From assembly GCA_015068555.1 (NCBI GenBank), contig SVKI01000007.1, forward strand, positions 1-60,154: a stretch of DNA of 60,154 bases, in the 5' to 3' direction. The notes under the pieces were generated by a model. The model did not search any database. It worked only from the letters and a program-made list of their open reading frames with translations, and was not told where the DNA came from. The position numbers were made by a program, and so were the translations under genes. Shown piece by piece: positions 17,079 to 27,617 of this stretch (position 1 is the first letter of the stretch; every line of letters starts with the position of its first letter). This DNA comes from Oscillospiraceae bacterium. Its GTDB lineage: Bacteria; Bacillota; Clostridia; UBA1381; UBA9506.

Positions 17079-19133
17079 ATGGAAGATAAACAACTGAAAA
17101 ATCGTTTCATAATTCTCTATTTTCTGGTCTTTTTATTTGCTGTAACAGCGATTGGTCGCCTCTTTTATCTGCAAATTATAGAGGGCGAAAACTATCGGGC
17201 CATTTCTGACAGCCGCTTGGCACGCAACATTCCCATTAAGGCGGCGCGTGGTGAAATTTTAGACCGTTACGGTCGACCGCTTGTGACGAATCGAATCGGG
17301 CATACGGTAGCAATCGCCAAGATTAACGATGATAAGGATGCATTGAATCGTGTTATTTTAAATATTGCCTGTTTATTTGAAGAAAAGGGCCTTTCTTACG
17401 ATGACGGCTTACCCGTCAGCAAGGAAGCGCCTTTTAGCTTTTCGTTTACAGGTTCGCAGAAAGAACAAGAGCAGGCAAAAAATGCCTTTATTAAAGAAAA
17501 GAATTATAAAGAGAATATAACAGCCGAAGAGGTTATTAAAAAATATAGAGATAAATACGAAATCGGTGACGCTTACTCAGAAGCAGAAGCAAGAAAAATT
17601 GCCGGCATTCGCTATGAAATGGAAAAACGCAACTTTTCCTCTAATAATCCCTATGTATTTGCGACCGATGTGGATATCGAAACTGTCACCGCAATTAAAG
17701 AACAAAGAGAAAGCTTTTTTTGTGTGACGGTGTATAACGAGCCCATTCGTGAATATACGAGCGGAACGTTGGCTGCGCATATCTTAGGCAGAGTCGGCAT
17801 TATCAATCAGGAAGAATACAGCAAGCTAAAAGATGAAGGCTACGGCATGAATGACAGCCTGGGTAAACAAGGCGCTGAAAAAGTCTTTGAGGAGTATCTG
17901 CGCGGACAAGATGGAACGAACAGTATAGAAAGAAAGATTCGCGAGGGTGAAACCGAGGTTGTATATTCCCGTGAGCCGGTTCCGGGTAACTCTGTTATGC
18001 TGACGATTGATAAGGATTTGCAATGGGCGGCAGAAGAATCACTTGCGCGCAACATTCACAGAATTGCAGAGAGCAGCAAAGAGGGAAGCGGGCATGACGC
18101 AAACGCGGGTGCTGTTGTGGCCCTGGATTTAAACAATGGCGAAATTTTAGCCATTGCCTCTTATCCGACCTATGACCCGGCACAGTTTAACAGAGACTAT
18201 AATGCCATGTTGCAAGAAGCCGTTCCGCCGATGGTTAACCGTGCTCTGGCGGGCCTTTATGAGCCCGGCTCTACTTTTAAGCTTTGTACAGCGCTTGCAG
18301 CTTTGGAATCAGGCCACACAAATGCCGATGAATTTATCAAAACCGAGGGTATATATCGTTACCTGGGGCACGACTTTATGTGCAACATTTACAGAACAAG
18401 CCAAAGCACTCACGGCACCATTAATATTTCGCAGGCAATTCAGCATTCCTGCAACTACTATTTTTATGAAATGGGTCAAAGAATGGGTATTGAGACTATT
18501 GAAGATTATGCTCAAAAGCTTGGCCTGGGAGAATATACGGGGATTGAACTGCGCGAAGAAGAAGAGAAGGGTCAGGTAGCAGGCCCTGTCTTGCGTGAAA
18601 AAAGCGGGCGTCCCTGGTATCCCGGTGATGTGTTACAGGCGGCGATTGGCCAATCTGATAACCTGTTCACACCAATTCAGATAGCAAATTATATGGCAAC
18701 GCTGGCAAACGGCGGAACGAATTACGAATTGCGTTTATTAAATGCCGTGAAATCGAATGTAACAGGCGAAATCATTCTGCAGAAGGAATCTAAAATTAAA
18801 AATCAGATTGACATCGGAAAAGAGAATTTAGACGCGGTTTTAGGCGGTATGCAGCTTGTTACCTCAGAAGGCACGGCGAGCGCAGCCTTTGCAGATTTTC
18901 CCTTTAAAACCGGCGGCAAGACAGGTAGTGCACAGGTTTCAAGAGGGTCGAGTAACGGCATCTATGTAGGCTATGCGCCTTATGAAAATCCGCAGATTGC
19001 GGTGGCGGTGGTTGTCGAGCACGGTGGCTCCGGCGGTAATGCATCTTATATTGCGCGTGATGTTTTTTGGCAGTACTTTTTTGGTGCTGAGGATACGGTT
19101 ACCACACAATCATACAATACACTCTTGCAATGA
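17079..19133 (+). CDS. mrdA: Class B penicillin-binding protein 2
   Basis: 684 residues, the transpeptidase of the elongasome. One membrane helix at about 10-30, then the PBP dimerisation domain (ARGEILDRYGRPLVTN). The acyl-enzyme motifs are all present: STFK (398-401), SCN (457-459) and KTGS (614-617). A long insert at about 115-195, rich in Glu and Lys, enlarges the dimerisation domain. Its place straight after mreD identifies it as the PBP2 type. AAGGAGG precedes the ATG. In many Clostridia minCDE and rodA follow, but here mgsA comes next. Confidence 0.95.
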   Translation: MEDKQLKNRFIILYFLVFLFAVTAIGRLFYLQIIEGENYRAISDSRLARNIPIKAARGEILDRYGRPLVTNRIGHTVAIAKINDDKDALNRVILNIACLFEEKGLSYDDGLPVSKEAPFSFSFTGSQKEQEQAKNAFIKEKNYKENITAEEVIKKYRDKYEIGDAYSEAEARKIAGIRYEMEKRNFSSNNPYVFATDVDIETVTAIKEQRESFFCVTVYNEPIREYTSGTLAAHILGRVGIINQEEYSKLKDEGYGMNDSLGKQGAEKVFEEYLRGQDGTNSIERKIREGETEVVYSREPVPGNSVMLTIDKDLQWAAEESLARNIHRIAESSKEGSGHDANAGAVVALDLNNGEILAIASYPTYDPAQFNRDYNAMLQEAVPPMVNRALAGLYEPGSTFKLCTALAALESGHTNADEFIKTEGIYRYLGHDFMCNIYRTSQSTHGTINISQAIQHSCNYYFYEMGQRMGIETIEDYAQKLGLGEYTGIELREEEEKGQVAGPVLREKSGRPWYPGDVLQAAIGQSDNLFTPIQIANYMATLANGGTNYELRLLNAVKSNVTGEIILQKESKIKNQIDIGKENLDAVLGGMQLVTSEGTASAAFADFPFKTGGKTGSAQVSRGSSNGIYVGYAPYENPQIAVAVVVEHGGSGGNASYIARDVFWQYFFGAEDTVTTQSYNTLLQ

Positions 19134-19176
19134 TGCAAAAAATGCATAAAAGTATATAGAAAAAATAAAAAAAGTA

Positions 19177-19205
19177 TAGACAGAACACCTAAAACATGGT
19201 ATACT
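19177..19205 (+). promoter_or_regulatory. mgsA promoter
   Basis: TAGACA (19177-19182), 17-nt spacer, TATACT (19200-19205), about 60 nt upstream of mgsA. It shows mgsA need not depend on the mre operon. Confidence 0.7.
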
Positions 19206-19266
19206 ATATATAGTAACTTTATTGGTAAAACAGTATGGAGCGCATGTTTGGAAAGGGAGGCGCAGA

Positions 19267-19674
19267 ATGAACATCGCATTGATTGCACATGATAAAAAAA
19301 AGGAACTGATGATTCAGTTTTGTATTGCATATAAGGGCATTTTAAAAAATCATGTTTTGTGCGCAACAGGCACAACGGGCGGACTTGTCAGTGACGCAAC
19401 CGGTTTGGAAATTCATCGTTTTCTATCCGGCCCTCAGGGTGGTGACCAGCAAATTGGTGCCAGAATTGCCTACAACGAAATCGACCTTGTTCTGTTCTTC
19501 CGAGATCCTTTGACGGCGCAGGCTCATGAGCCTGATGTAACGGCGTTACTGCGTTTATGTGATGTACATAACATCCCTGTTGCAACCAATGTGGCAACAG
19601 CGGAAGTTTTGATTTTGGGTTTAGAGCGTGGAGATATGGCATGGCGCGATATTGTGAACCCCAAACACGATTAA
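19267..19674 (+). CDS. mgsA: Methylglyoxal synthase
   Basis: 135 residues. It converts dihydroxyacetone phosphate to methylglyoxal and phosphate, a bypass of lower glycolysis. Phosphate-binding ATGTTGG, catalytic-Asp motif [13 protein letters not shown] and the HEPD segment near the conserved His are all present. The ATG at 19267 ([12 protein letters not shown]) has GGGAGG upstream; an in-frame GTG at 19222 is less likely. It is followed by a weak terminator and ligA. Confidence 0.95.
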   Translation: MNIALIAHDKKKELMIQFCIAYKGILKNHVLCATGTTGGLVSDATGLEIHRFLSGPQGGDQQIGARIAYNEIDLVLFFRDPLTAQAHEPDVTALLRLCDVHNIPVATNVATAEVLILGLERGDMAWRDIVNPKHD

Positions 19675-19702
19675 TCATGAATTAAATAATTCAATTAAAT
19701 GG

Positions 19703-21727
<2,025 letters not shown>

Positions 21728-21742
21728 TTAGGGGGTATAACA

Positions 21743-22540
21743 GTGAGTCGGATGCTTCAACAGGCTAAAAATATTTTAGAAGCAAGTGGTAGCTTTGTAG
21801 TGCCTGAGCTGGATTTGCTGTTTTACTCAAATAAATCGCCCATATTAATTGCACCACCGAAACGGATTCCGTTGCAAAGTGTGTTGGTTTTAGATGATGT
21901 TTTGGCTTTAGAAAGTGGTGGTAAGCAACTTATGGTAGCTATCAATCCGGGAGAGTCGACAGAAGAGAGATTGATAGGCGGGAACGATTCATCTTTGGCT
22001 GTGTATATAGATGTGCAAAAGGAGAATTTTGCTTCTGAGTTAGTTCATGGTGTACACTGCAAAACCTGGCTTTATAATGCCTACGCCCATAGAGTGTACA
22101 AACGCTTTTTAGAGGTGGCCGATTCTCTATCTGTGACCTATGAAGGCGAGCGGGGACGCGTGGCTGATTGCCCGAGACAGGTGCGCGTTTATCGCGGTAA
22201 GCCTTACGCTATCAGAGAACTTGACTGCATGGACTGCGAATATTGTATTGATTTGCAGGAAGAAAATGTGGTTTTATGCACGGCGAGAAACCGCATTGCC
22301 GTCCCTGAAGATTTTGGTAAGCCCTATACGGAACGGAGTTTGCCTCATGAAGAGATGGCGGTTCTCTCTAAAACGGATATGGTGCAAAACTTACATTGCC
22401 CCAAATGCGGAGCCGGCTTGGTTGAGAGACAAGGCACAAACGGCATGTTTTTAGCTTGTTCAGCCTACCCCTTTTGTCATTTTACGGCAGAATGGAAGGA
22501 AGACAGTGTCCCCAGTTTTTCGTGGTACGGAGCGGAATAA
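21743..22540 (+). CDS. Unknown protein with topoisomerase-type zinc ribbon
   Basis: 265 residues, GTG start with AGGGGGT upstream. I recognise only the C-terminus: CPKCGAGLVERQGTNGMFLAC...YPFC, a four-Cys ribbon like those at the end of topoisomerase I. A second Cys cluster, CMDCEYC at about residue 165-171, could bind metal. The N-terminal 150 residues (LDLLFYSNKSPILIAPPKRI, VHCKTWLYNAYAHRVYKRF) look globular and cytoplasmic with no signal peptide. The gene follows ligA at 15 nt, so a DNA-linked job is possible. The overall shape recalls small nuclease or restriction-like proteins, but I see no firm catalytic motif. Function unassigned. Confidence 0.75.
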   Translation: MSRMLQQAKNILEASGSFVVPELDLLFYSNKSPILIAPPKRIPLQSVLVLDDVLALESGGKQLMVAINPGESTEERLIGGNDSSLAVYIDVQKENFASELVHGVHCKTWLYNAYAHRVYKRFLEVADSLSVTYEGERGRVADCPRQVRVYRGKPYAIRELDCMDCEYCIDLQEENVVLCTARNRIAVPEDFGKPYTERSLPHEEMAVLSKTDMVQNLHCPKCGAGLVERQGTNGMFLACSAYPFCHFTAEWKEDSVPSFSWYGAE

Positions 22541-22607
22541 GCAAGGAGCTATATATTTCTAAAACGGACATGTTTTTGCAAAGAAATGGGTATTTTGTTT
22601 TTCTGCA

Positions 22608-22636
22608 TTGACAGTCAACGGATTATGTGTTATATA
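22608..22636 (+). promoter_or_regulatory. Promoter of the amidohydrolase gene
   Basis: TTGACA (22608-22613), 17-nt spacer, TATATA (22631-22636), with TATAAA nearby as an alternative -10. Confidence 0.75.
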
Positions 22637-22669
22637 TGGTATAAAATATGAGAGAGGAGCCATTATAAC

Positions 22670-23668
22670 ATGAATAATAAAGCTGATTATCAGCCGTTTG
22701 ACAGAGAAGCTATTAAAATATTAGAAGGCTTTTTGCCGAATAAAATTTTCGATGCGCATGCACACCTGTATGATACAGAACATTTACCTGACCATGGCTG
22801 TGAATCGCGCATTATTGGCGATTTGGAAAGCTATAAAGAAGCCATGCTCCCTATGTTGTGTAATCCAAAAACCATGCGCCTCAATATCGTTACCTTTCCG
22901 GAAGGCAGGATGGGCAGCATGGACTCAGAAAGTCTGCAAAAGGCTGATGCTTTTTTGCTTGAACAGTTAAAACAGGATAACGCCAATGTGGGTGAAATTT
23001 TAGTGCGCCCGGGTGAAACGGCTGAACAAATAGCAGCAAGATTGGTTCACCCAAATATACGCGGCTTTAAATGTTACCACCTTTTGGCAGACAGAGAGGT
23101 TACCTGGAATGCCTCTATTGGCGAATACCTGCCGGAAGGTGCCTGGCAGGTAGCAAACGAAAAAAAGATGTGTATCACCCTGCATATGGTGCGTGACCAT
23201 GCTTTATCTGATGAAGATAATTTGCATTACATTCGCACCATGGCTAAAAAGTATCCTGACGCCACGCTCATTTTGGCTCATGCAGCACGCTCCTTTGCAG
23301 CCTGGACAGGCATTGAGTCAGTAGAAAAAATTGCTGATCTTGAAAATGTGTGGTTTGATTTTTCAGCTATATGCGAATCGCCTGCCATGCTGCAGATTAT
23401 AAAAAAAGCCGGTATTAAGCGTTGCATGTGGGGCAGTGATTACCCGGTTAGCGTGATGCGCGGTAAAGCTATTTCCTTGGGTGATGGTTTTTATTGGATT
23501 TATCAAAATGATCTGGATCGTTTTTCCGGAAAAACATCTTTAAGACACTGGCTTGTTGGCATTGAGAACCTGATGGCAATGCGCCAACTGTGTCAGCTTG
23601 CTGATTTGCATGAAAGTGAAGTCGAGGACCTGTTCTACAATAATGCGGCCAAACTCTGGGGAAAATAA
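22670..23668 (+). CDS. Amidohydrolase-family TIM-barrel protein
   Basis: 332 residues. The start of the barrel, KIFDAHAHLYD, carries the HxH metal pair; further ligands are in GFKCYHL, TLHMVRDH, ILAHAARSF and the terminal WGSDYPVS, the amidohydrolase-2 pattern. Such enzymes hydrolyse or decarboxylate small carbon compounds using one metal ion. The substrate cannot be deduced; neighbours give no pathway. It has its own promoter and GAGGAG ribosome site. No transporter or regulator accompanies it. Confidence 0.85.
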   Translation: MNNKADYQPFDREAIKILEGFLPNKIFDAHAHLYDTEHLPDHGCESRIIGDLESYKEAMLPMLCNPKTMRLNIVTFPEGRMGSMDSESLQKADAFLLEQLKQDNANVGEILVRPGETAEQIAARLVHPNIRGFKCYHLLADREVTWNASIGEYLPEGAWQVANEKKMCITLHMVRDHALSDEDNLHYIRTMAKKYPDATLILAHAARSFAAWTGIESVEKIADLENVWFDFSAICESPAMLQIIKKAGIKRCMWGSDYPVSVMRGKAISLGDGFYWIYQNDLDRFSGKTSLRHWLVGIENLMAMRQLCQLADLHESEVEDLFYNNAAKLWGK

Positions 23669-23741
23669 CATAGAGGTGAATCATGCACATATTTTAGCCG
23701 ACCGATAAAAACTTACCCAAAACCTCTCACCACCTTTCTTT

Positions 23742-23765
23742 GTTATGCATAGTATGTAGCATAAC
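23742..23765. promoter_or_regulatory. Perfect inverted repeat before the Cys-rich peptide gene
   Basis: GTTATGC (23742-23748) and GCATAAC (23759-23765) are exact complements 10 nt apart, ending 22 nt before the peptide ATG. It may be an operator or a 5' mRNA hairpin. No clear sigma-A promoter overlaps it, so transcription by a sporulation sigma factor is possible. Confidence 0.45.
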
Positions 23766-23787
23766 GAAAAAAAGGAGGTACACAGTT

Positions 23788-23889
23788 ATGGGATGCGATA
23801 AAGGTTTATTTGGTGGCTTTGGCAACAATAACAGCTGCATCTGGATTATCCTGATTATAATCCTCATTTTCTGCTGCTGCAATGACTAA
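23788..23889 (+). CDS. 33-residue Gly/Cys-rich hydrophobic peptide, YjcZ-like
   Basis: The product begins MGCDKGLFGGFGNNNSC, continues with a hydrophobic stretch IWIILIIILIF and ends CCCND. AAAGGAGGT at 23771-23779 is an excellent ribosome site, and a strong terminator follows the stop, both showing this is a real gene despite its size. Very short proteins of this layout (Gly/Asn N-terminus, one membrane segment, Cys end) are annotated as YjcZ-type sporulation proteins in Firmicutes. Placement 120 nt before the spoIIIA operon agrees. Membrane insertion and spore role are inferences. Confidence 0.75.
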   Translation: MGCDKGLFGGFGNNNSCIWIILIIILIFCCCND

Positions 23890-23902
23890 TTAAAGCGGTA
23901 AG

Positions 23903-23957
23903 GGCCGCATGCGTAAGGATAGAATTTCTATTCTGCGCATGCGGTCTTTTGCTTTTT
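23903..23957 (+). terminator. Terminator after the Cys-rich peptide gene
   Basis: GGCCGCATGCG (23903-23913) pairs with CGCATGCGGTC (23936-23946), one G-U pair, with a further inner AT-rich stem, followed by TTTTGCTTTTTTT. Confidence 0.85.
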
Positions 23958-23982
23958 TTAGTTCTAATTTTACAGGGATGTC

Positions 23983-23990
23983 CATAGAAT
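23983..23990 (+). promoter_or_regulatory. Possible sigma-E -10 of the spoIIIA operon
   Basis: CATAGAAT fits the sigma-E -10 pattern CATAnnAT, and spoIIIA is under sigma-E control in Bacillus. The -35 is not convincing and the distance to the spoIIIAA ribosome site is tight, so this is tentative. Confidence 0.3.
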
Positions 23991-24008
23991 AAAGCAAGAG
24001 GTGTCGAT

Positions 24009-24905
24009 ATGGACAAAAGTAAAAAAACAATTATGAAGCAATTACCTCCTTCTGCCAGAGAGATGTTTCGTGACATTTCCTTTGAAGGTTTGGAGGAAAT
24101 ACGGTTTCGCAGGGGACAACCCATACAGTTGTATTATCAGAATCAATGCTTTTATCTTTCGCGTGATGGCGGGATATGTCAAAGAAAGGAAACGTGTTCC
24201 CTTATAGAAGGCGAAGAAATAGAGAGAGTTTTGTCTTCTTTTTTAGAAGATTCAGTGTATGCACATATGCAGGATATCTGCAACGGATTTATTACTCTGC
24301 AAGGCGGTCATCGCGTGGGGCTTGCGGGCAGGTGTGTTTTAAAAGATGGGAAAATATGTAATATATCAGAGATTTCAGGGCTCAATGTCAGAGTTGCGCA
24401 AAGTTATACAGGCTGTGCAGAAGCACTGGCAGAACGGATGCTCACGCCCGGTGGTTTACATAATAATCTAATTATTGCACCGCCGCAATGCGGAAAGACA
24501 ACATTTTTGCGGGACTTAGTTCGAATTTTTTCGAAGCGTATGAAGGTGACAGTCGTCGACGAACGATCAGAGATAGCGGCTATGCATGAGGGTATACCGC
24601 AGTTTGATGTAGGGCCGCAGACGGACGTGCTGGACAGGTTCCCCAAAACAGTGGGTATGATGTTGGCTGTGCGCTCCTTGTCTCCGCAGCTCATTGTTGT
24701 GGATGAAATCGGAACGGAAGCAGATGTAGAGGCGGTTAAACAGGTGCAGCATGCGGGCTGCCGTTTACTTGCAAGCGTGCATGGGGAAGGACAGGAATCC
24801 ATCCGGAAAAGGAACCCCCGACTCCTTGATTGTTTTGAGCAATCCGTTACCCTGGGGAGACAAAACGGCGTCCCGGCTGTTGTGGCAATAGAAAAGACGG
24901 GGTGA
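24009..24905 (+). CDS. spoIIIAA: Stage III sporulation ATPase SpoIIIAA
   Basis: 298 residues, secretion-type ATPase of the mother-cell side of the SpoIIIA-SpoIIQ channel. Walker A is APPQCGKTT in LIIAPPQCGKTTFLRDLVR and Walker B is LIVVDEIGTEAD, with VVDERSEIA between. It resembles type II/IV secretion ATPases but without membrane spans. First gene of an intact spoIIIAA-AH operon. Confidence 0.96.
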   Translation: MDKSKKTIMKQLPPSAREMFRDISFEGLEEIRFRRGQPIQLYYQNQCFYLSRDGGICQRKETCSLIEGEEIERVLSSFLEDSVYAHMQDICNGFITLQGGHRVGLAGRCVLKDGKICNISEISGLNVRVAQSYTGCAEALAERMLTPGGLHNNLIIAPPQCGKTTFLRDLVRIFSKRMKVTVVDERSEIAAMHEGIPQFDVGPQTDVLDRFPKTVGMMLAVRSLSPQLIVVDEIGTEADVEAVKQVQHAGCRLLASVHGEGQESIRKRNPRLLDCFEQSVTLGRQNGVPAVVAIEKTG

Positions 24906-24909
24906 GACT

Positions 24910-25422
24910 ATGCTTACGGTGTTTGGCGCATTGTTGGTTGTGTTGGGATGTACGCTTGTTGGGATTCGAAACAGATTAGAATCTCAAAAAAGATTGCAGG
25001 CCGAAAAAGATATACAGGCGTTTTTGATTATGTTGTGTCGCAGACTTTCGTTTCAGGTAGAAACGCTTCCTGTTTTGTTACATAGCATGAAAAAGGAAAC
25101 GCACGTGCCAGCAAAGGATTTTTTACTATGTATTTGCGATGAGCTTAGCACGGGTGCAAACTGTCCTATGGCATGGGAAAGGGCCATCCGTCTGTATGAG
25201 AATAGGTATGGGGGCCCCTGCCAAGCCTTCGAAATAGTTGCCTCGGTGGGAAGACGGCTTGGCACGACGGATGTTGGTGGTGAGACAGAAAGGCTGACAC
25301 AGGCGACACAAACCCTTGCAGAGCTTATCAAAGGGGAAGGAGAAAACCTGGAGAAAAAGCAGAAAACAACCGTGTCTTTGGCTTTTTTGACCGGTATCAG
25401 TCTGGCTTTATTATGCTTATAG
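24910..25422 (+). CDS. spoIIIAB: Stage III sporulation protein SpoIIIAB
   Basis: 170 residues with a membrane helix at each end (LTVFGALLVVLGCTLVGI and VSLAFLTGISLALLCL) and a cytoplasmic helical middle, similar to GspF-type platform proteins. GLGTTD-like segment RRLGTTDVGGE is typical of the family. It starts 4 nt after spoIIIAA. Confidence 0.93.
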   Translation: MLTVFGALLVVLGCTLVGIRNRLESQKRLQAEKDIQAFLIMLCRRLSFQVETLPVLLHSMKKETHVPAKDFLLCICDELSTGANCPMAWERAIRLYENRYGGPCQAFEIVASVGRRLGTTDVGGETERLTQATQTLAELIKGEGENLEKKQKTTVSLAFLTGISLALLCL

Positions 25423-25445
25423 CCATAGAGAAGAAGGAGATACAT

Positions 25446-25640
25446 ATGGGTGTGGACTTAATTTTTAAGATTGCAGCAATCGGCATTGTTGTGAGTGTTC
25501 TGAACCAGGTTCTAATTCGTTCCGGAAGAGAAGAACAGGCCACTATGACAACCCTGGCCGGACTTATCGTTGTACTGCTGATGATGCTGGAGGAAATCAG
25601 TTACCTGTTCCAAACCATAAAAACGATTTTTAACCTGTAG
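25446..25640 (+). CDS. spoIIIAC: Stage III sporulation protein SpoIIIAC
   Basis: 64 residues, two membrane helices (LIFKIAAIGIVVSVLNQVLI and TLAGLIVVLLMMLEEI). Start ATG 25446 (MGVDLIFK) is set by AAGGAG; an in-frame TTG in the spoIIIAB end is ignored. Related to SpoIIIAD. Confidence 0.93.
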   Translation: MGVDLIFKIAAIGIVVSVLNQVLIRSGREEQATMTTLAGLIVVLLMMLEEISYLFQTIKTIFNL

Positions 25641-25654
25641 AAAAGCGGGATGTT

Positions 25655-26047
25655 ATGATGAATCTTTTACAGATGATTGGTCTTGGTATGACCGGTGCAC
25701 TTCTATCTCTCCTGATTAAAGAACATAAGCCGGTGCTGGGAGTTTGTGTGGGCATGGTAACAGCGACCGTTATTTTCACTTCGGTTTTGGCACAGCTTTC
25801 TTCCGTGATTGATGTAGTTAATCTTCTTGCTGAACGGCTTTCAGTCAACGAAGAATATATTACAATCATTATCCGCATTATCGGCATGACATATGTGGCG
25901 CAATTTGCGAGTGAGATATGCCGGGATGCGGGCCAGAATGCTGTCGCACGCAAAATAGAACTGGCAGGAAAAATTGTCACGGTAGCAACCGGCTTGCCTA
26001 TTTTGCTGGCGGTTTTAAATTTGCTGTTAGGCATTTTGCCGGGTTAA
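25655..26047 (+). CDS. spoIIIAD: Stage III sporulation protein SpoIIIAD
   Basis: 130 residues, about four membrane helices, including LIKEHKPVLGVCVGMVTATV and EYITIIIRIIGMTYVAQFA, the conserved SpoIIIAD core. GGGAT precedes the ATG; ATG 25658 is an alternative start. Confidence 0.93.
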   Translation: MMNLLQMIGLGMTGALLSLLIKEHKPVLGVCVGMVTATVIFTSVLAQLSSVIDVVNLLAERLSVNEEYITIIIRIIGMTYVAQFASEICRDAGQNAVARKIELAGKIVTVATGLPILLAVLNLLLGILPG

Positions 26048-26061
26048 CGAAGGAGGAGACA

Positions 26062-27159
26062 ATGAGAAAGATTTGTGTTGTGGTGTTTTGCCTTGTGGCA
26101 ATCTTCTTTTTAACCGGAATGGTGAGTGCGGAGGAGGATCCACTTACCATCGTGCTTGAAGATACCATGGATAAACTGAAAACGGTGGATGCCTCCGGTT
26201 TTGATTTTGTTGGAACAGTGGAGCAGATGACGGAAGGAGAATGGACATTTTCGTTTTCGTCTGTTTTACAAAAGGGCCTTGATCTGCTTGCTTCAGAAAT
26301 TAAAACAAATACCGGACTTCTCATCAAAATGTTGATTTTAAGTGTATTATCGGGTGTGCTTTGTAATTTGCAACAAAATATGCCTGAAGAGAATACGACA
26401 GAAATCGGTTTTTTGGTTTGTCTTTCGGTGATAGCCGGCCTGTCTGCAACCATTGTTTCTGATGTTGTTGGTCTGGCTGATAAAACGATAGATTCACTGC
26501 TTCTTTTTATGCAAAGTCTAATGCCTGTGGTAGGAAGTATTACAGTGGACAATCCGGCTATAGCGGTGAGCTTTTACCCGGCCCTGTTTGTTTCCATGCA
26601 AAGCTTTACATATCTTTGTAAGGGGGTGTTTTTGCCACTTGTTTTAGTCGTTACGGCTCTTTCTGTGATCAATGCCTTGAGTCATCGTTTTCACGTTGGC
26701 CGCCTGATAGAATTTGCACGTCAAGGGGTTAAGTGGGGTATTGGGATTTTACTCACGGTCTTTGTGGGAATTCTAAGCGTTCGTGGCCTAAATGCAGGTG
26801 CAACAGGTCTTGCAGGTCGCACTGTGAAATATGCCCTTTGTAACTTCGTGCCGCTTGTGGGTAGTGTATTGGCAGAAACAACCTCCTCGGTTGTGAACAG
26901 TGTCCGTGTGATTCGACGTGTGGTGGGCGTCAGTGGTGCTGTGGCGGCGGTTAGCTTATGTGCCGCACCGGTTTTAAAAATATTGGCGGTTTCTGTTTTA
27001 TATCGCTTTGCAGCCGGTGTTGCAGAACCGGCAACGGATAAGAGAATCATTGCTTTTTTTGTAGACCTTTCAGGGAATATTGCCTTGGTTCTTGCGATTT
27101 TAGTTATGGTGTGTGTGATGTTTGTCATTAGTGTAGCTATGCTATGCCTGCTGTTGTAA
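26062..27159 (+). CDS. spoIIIAE: Stage III sporulation protein SpoIIIAE
   Basis: 365 residues. A signal-like N-terminus (MRKICVVVFCLVAIFFLTGM) is followed by an extracytoplasmic stretch and about seven membrane helices, as for the ABC-permease-like SpoIIIAE. AAGGAGGAG before ATG 26062 fixes the start; the frame is open further upstream inside spoIIIAD but that is not used. Confidence 0.95.
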   Translation: MRKICVVVFCLVAIFFLTGMVSAEEDPLTIVLEDTMDKLKTVDASGFDFVGTVEQMTEGEWTFSFSSVLQKGLDLLASEIKTNTGLLIKMLILSVLSGVLCNLQQNMPEENTTEIGFLVCLSVIAGLSATIVSDVVGLADKTIDSLLLFMQSLMPVVGSITVDNPAIAVSFYPALFVSMQSFTYLCKGVFLPLVLVVTALSVINALSHRFHVGRLIEFARQGVKWGIGILLTVFVGILSVRGLNAGATGLAGRTVKYALCNFVPLVGSVLAETTSSVVNSVRVIRRVVGVSGAVAAVSLCAAPVLKILAVSVLYRFAAGVAEPATDKRIIAFFVDLSGNIALVLAILVMVCVMFVISVAMLCLLL

Positions 27160-27167
27160 GGGGTGAT

Positions 27168-27617
27168 ATGGTGAAGTTTTTAAATCAATATGCAACAGGG
27201 ATTATAACAGTTTCGTTTCTGACCCTTTTATTAGATCATATATTGCCGGCAGGAAATCATAAAAAATATGTGAACACAATCATCGGCCTGATTGTGATGC
27301 TGGTTGTACTAAAACCTATTACGATGTTGCCACAACATGTAGACATCTTTGACCCTGCCTTACCGGTTACAGAGGAGAGTCAGGTAATTGTAAAACCTTA
27401 TGTGGCAGAATGCTTTGAAAAAAATTTAGCACTTTATATTGCCGATGATTTACACGAGCGGTTTAATCAAACGGTTGCCTGTCGGGTTTCTTGCCTTTTA
27501 AACGAAGAGGGACAAATCATGGGTGTGCGGGCTGTACATCTTGTGCCCTATGATGGAGAGATGGCCGGCTATGTAGCAACAAGGTATGGGATTGAGGAGG
27601 CATGTATTCAATCGTGA
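27168..27617 (+). CDS. spoIIIAF: Stage III sporulation protein SpoIIIAF
   Basis: 149 residues with two N-terminal membrane helices (TGIITVSFLTLLLDHILP and YVNTIIGLIVMLVVLKPI) and an extracytoplasmic ring-building domain. The GNHKKYVNTIIGLIVMLVVL segment is the family hallmark. ATG 27168 follows AAGGGGTG. Confidence 0.92.
   Translation: MVKFLNQYATGIITVSFLTLLLDHILPAGNHKKYVNTIIGLIVMLVVLKPITMLPQHVDIFDPALPVTEESQVIVKPYVAECFEKNLALYIADDLHERFNQTVACRVSCLLNEEGQIMGVRAVHLVPYDGEMAGYVATRYGIEEACIQS

Noticed and set aside
25918-26061. Longer SpoIIIAE start overlapping spoIIIAD
   Set aside because: AAGGAGGAG and a signal-like N-terminus at 26062 mark the true start.
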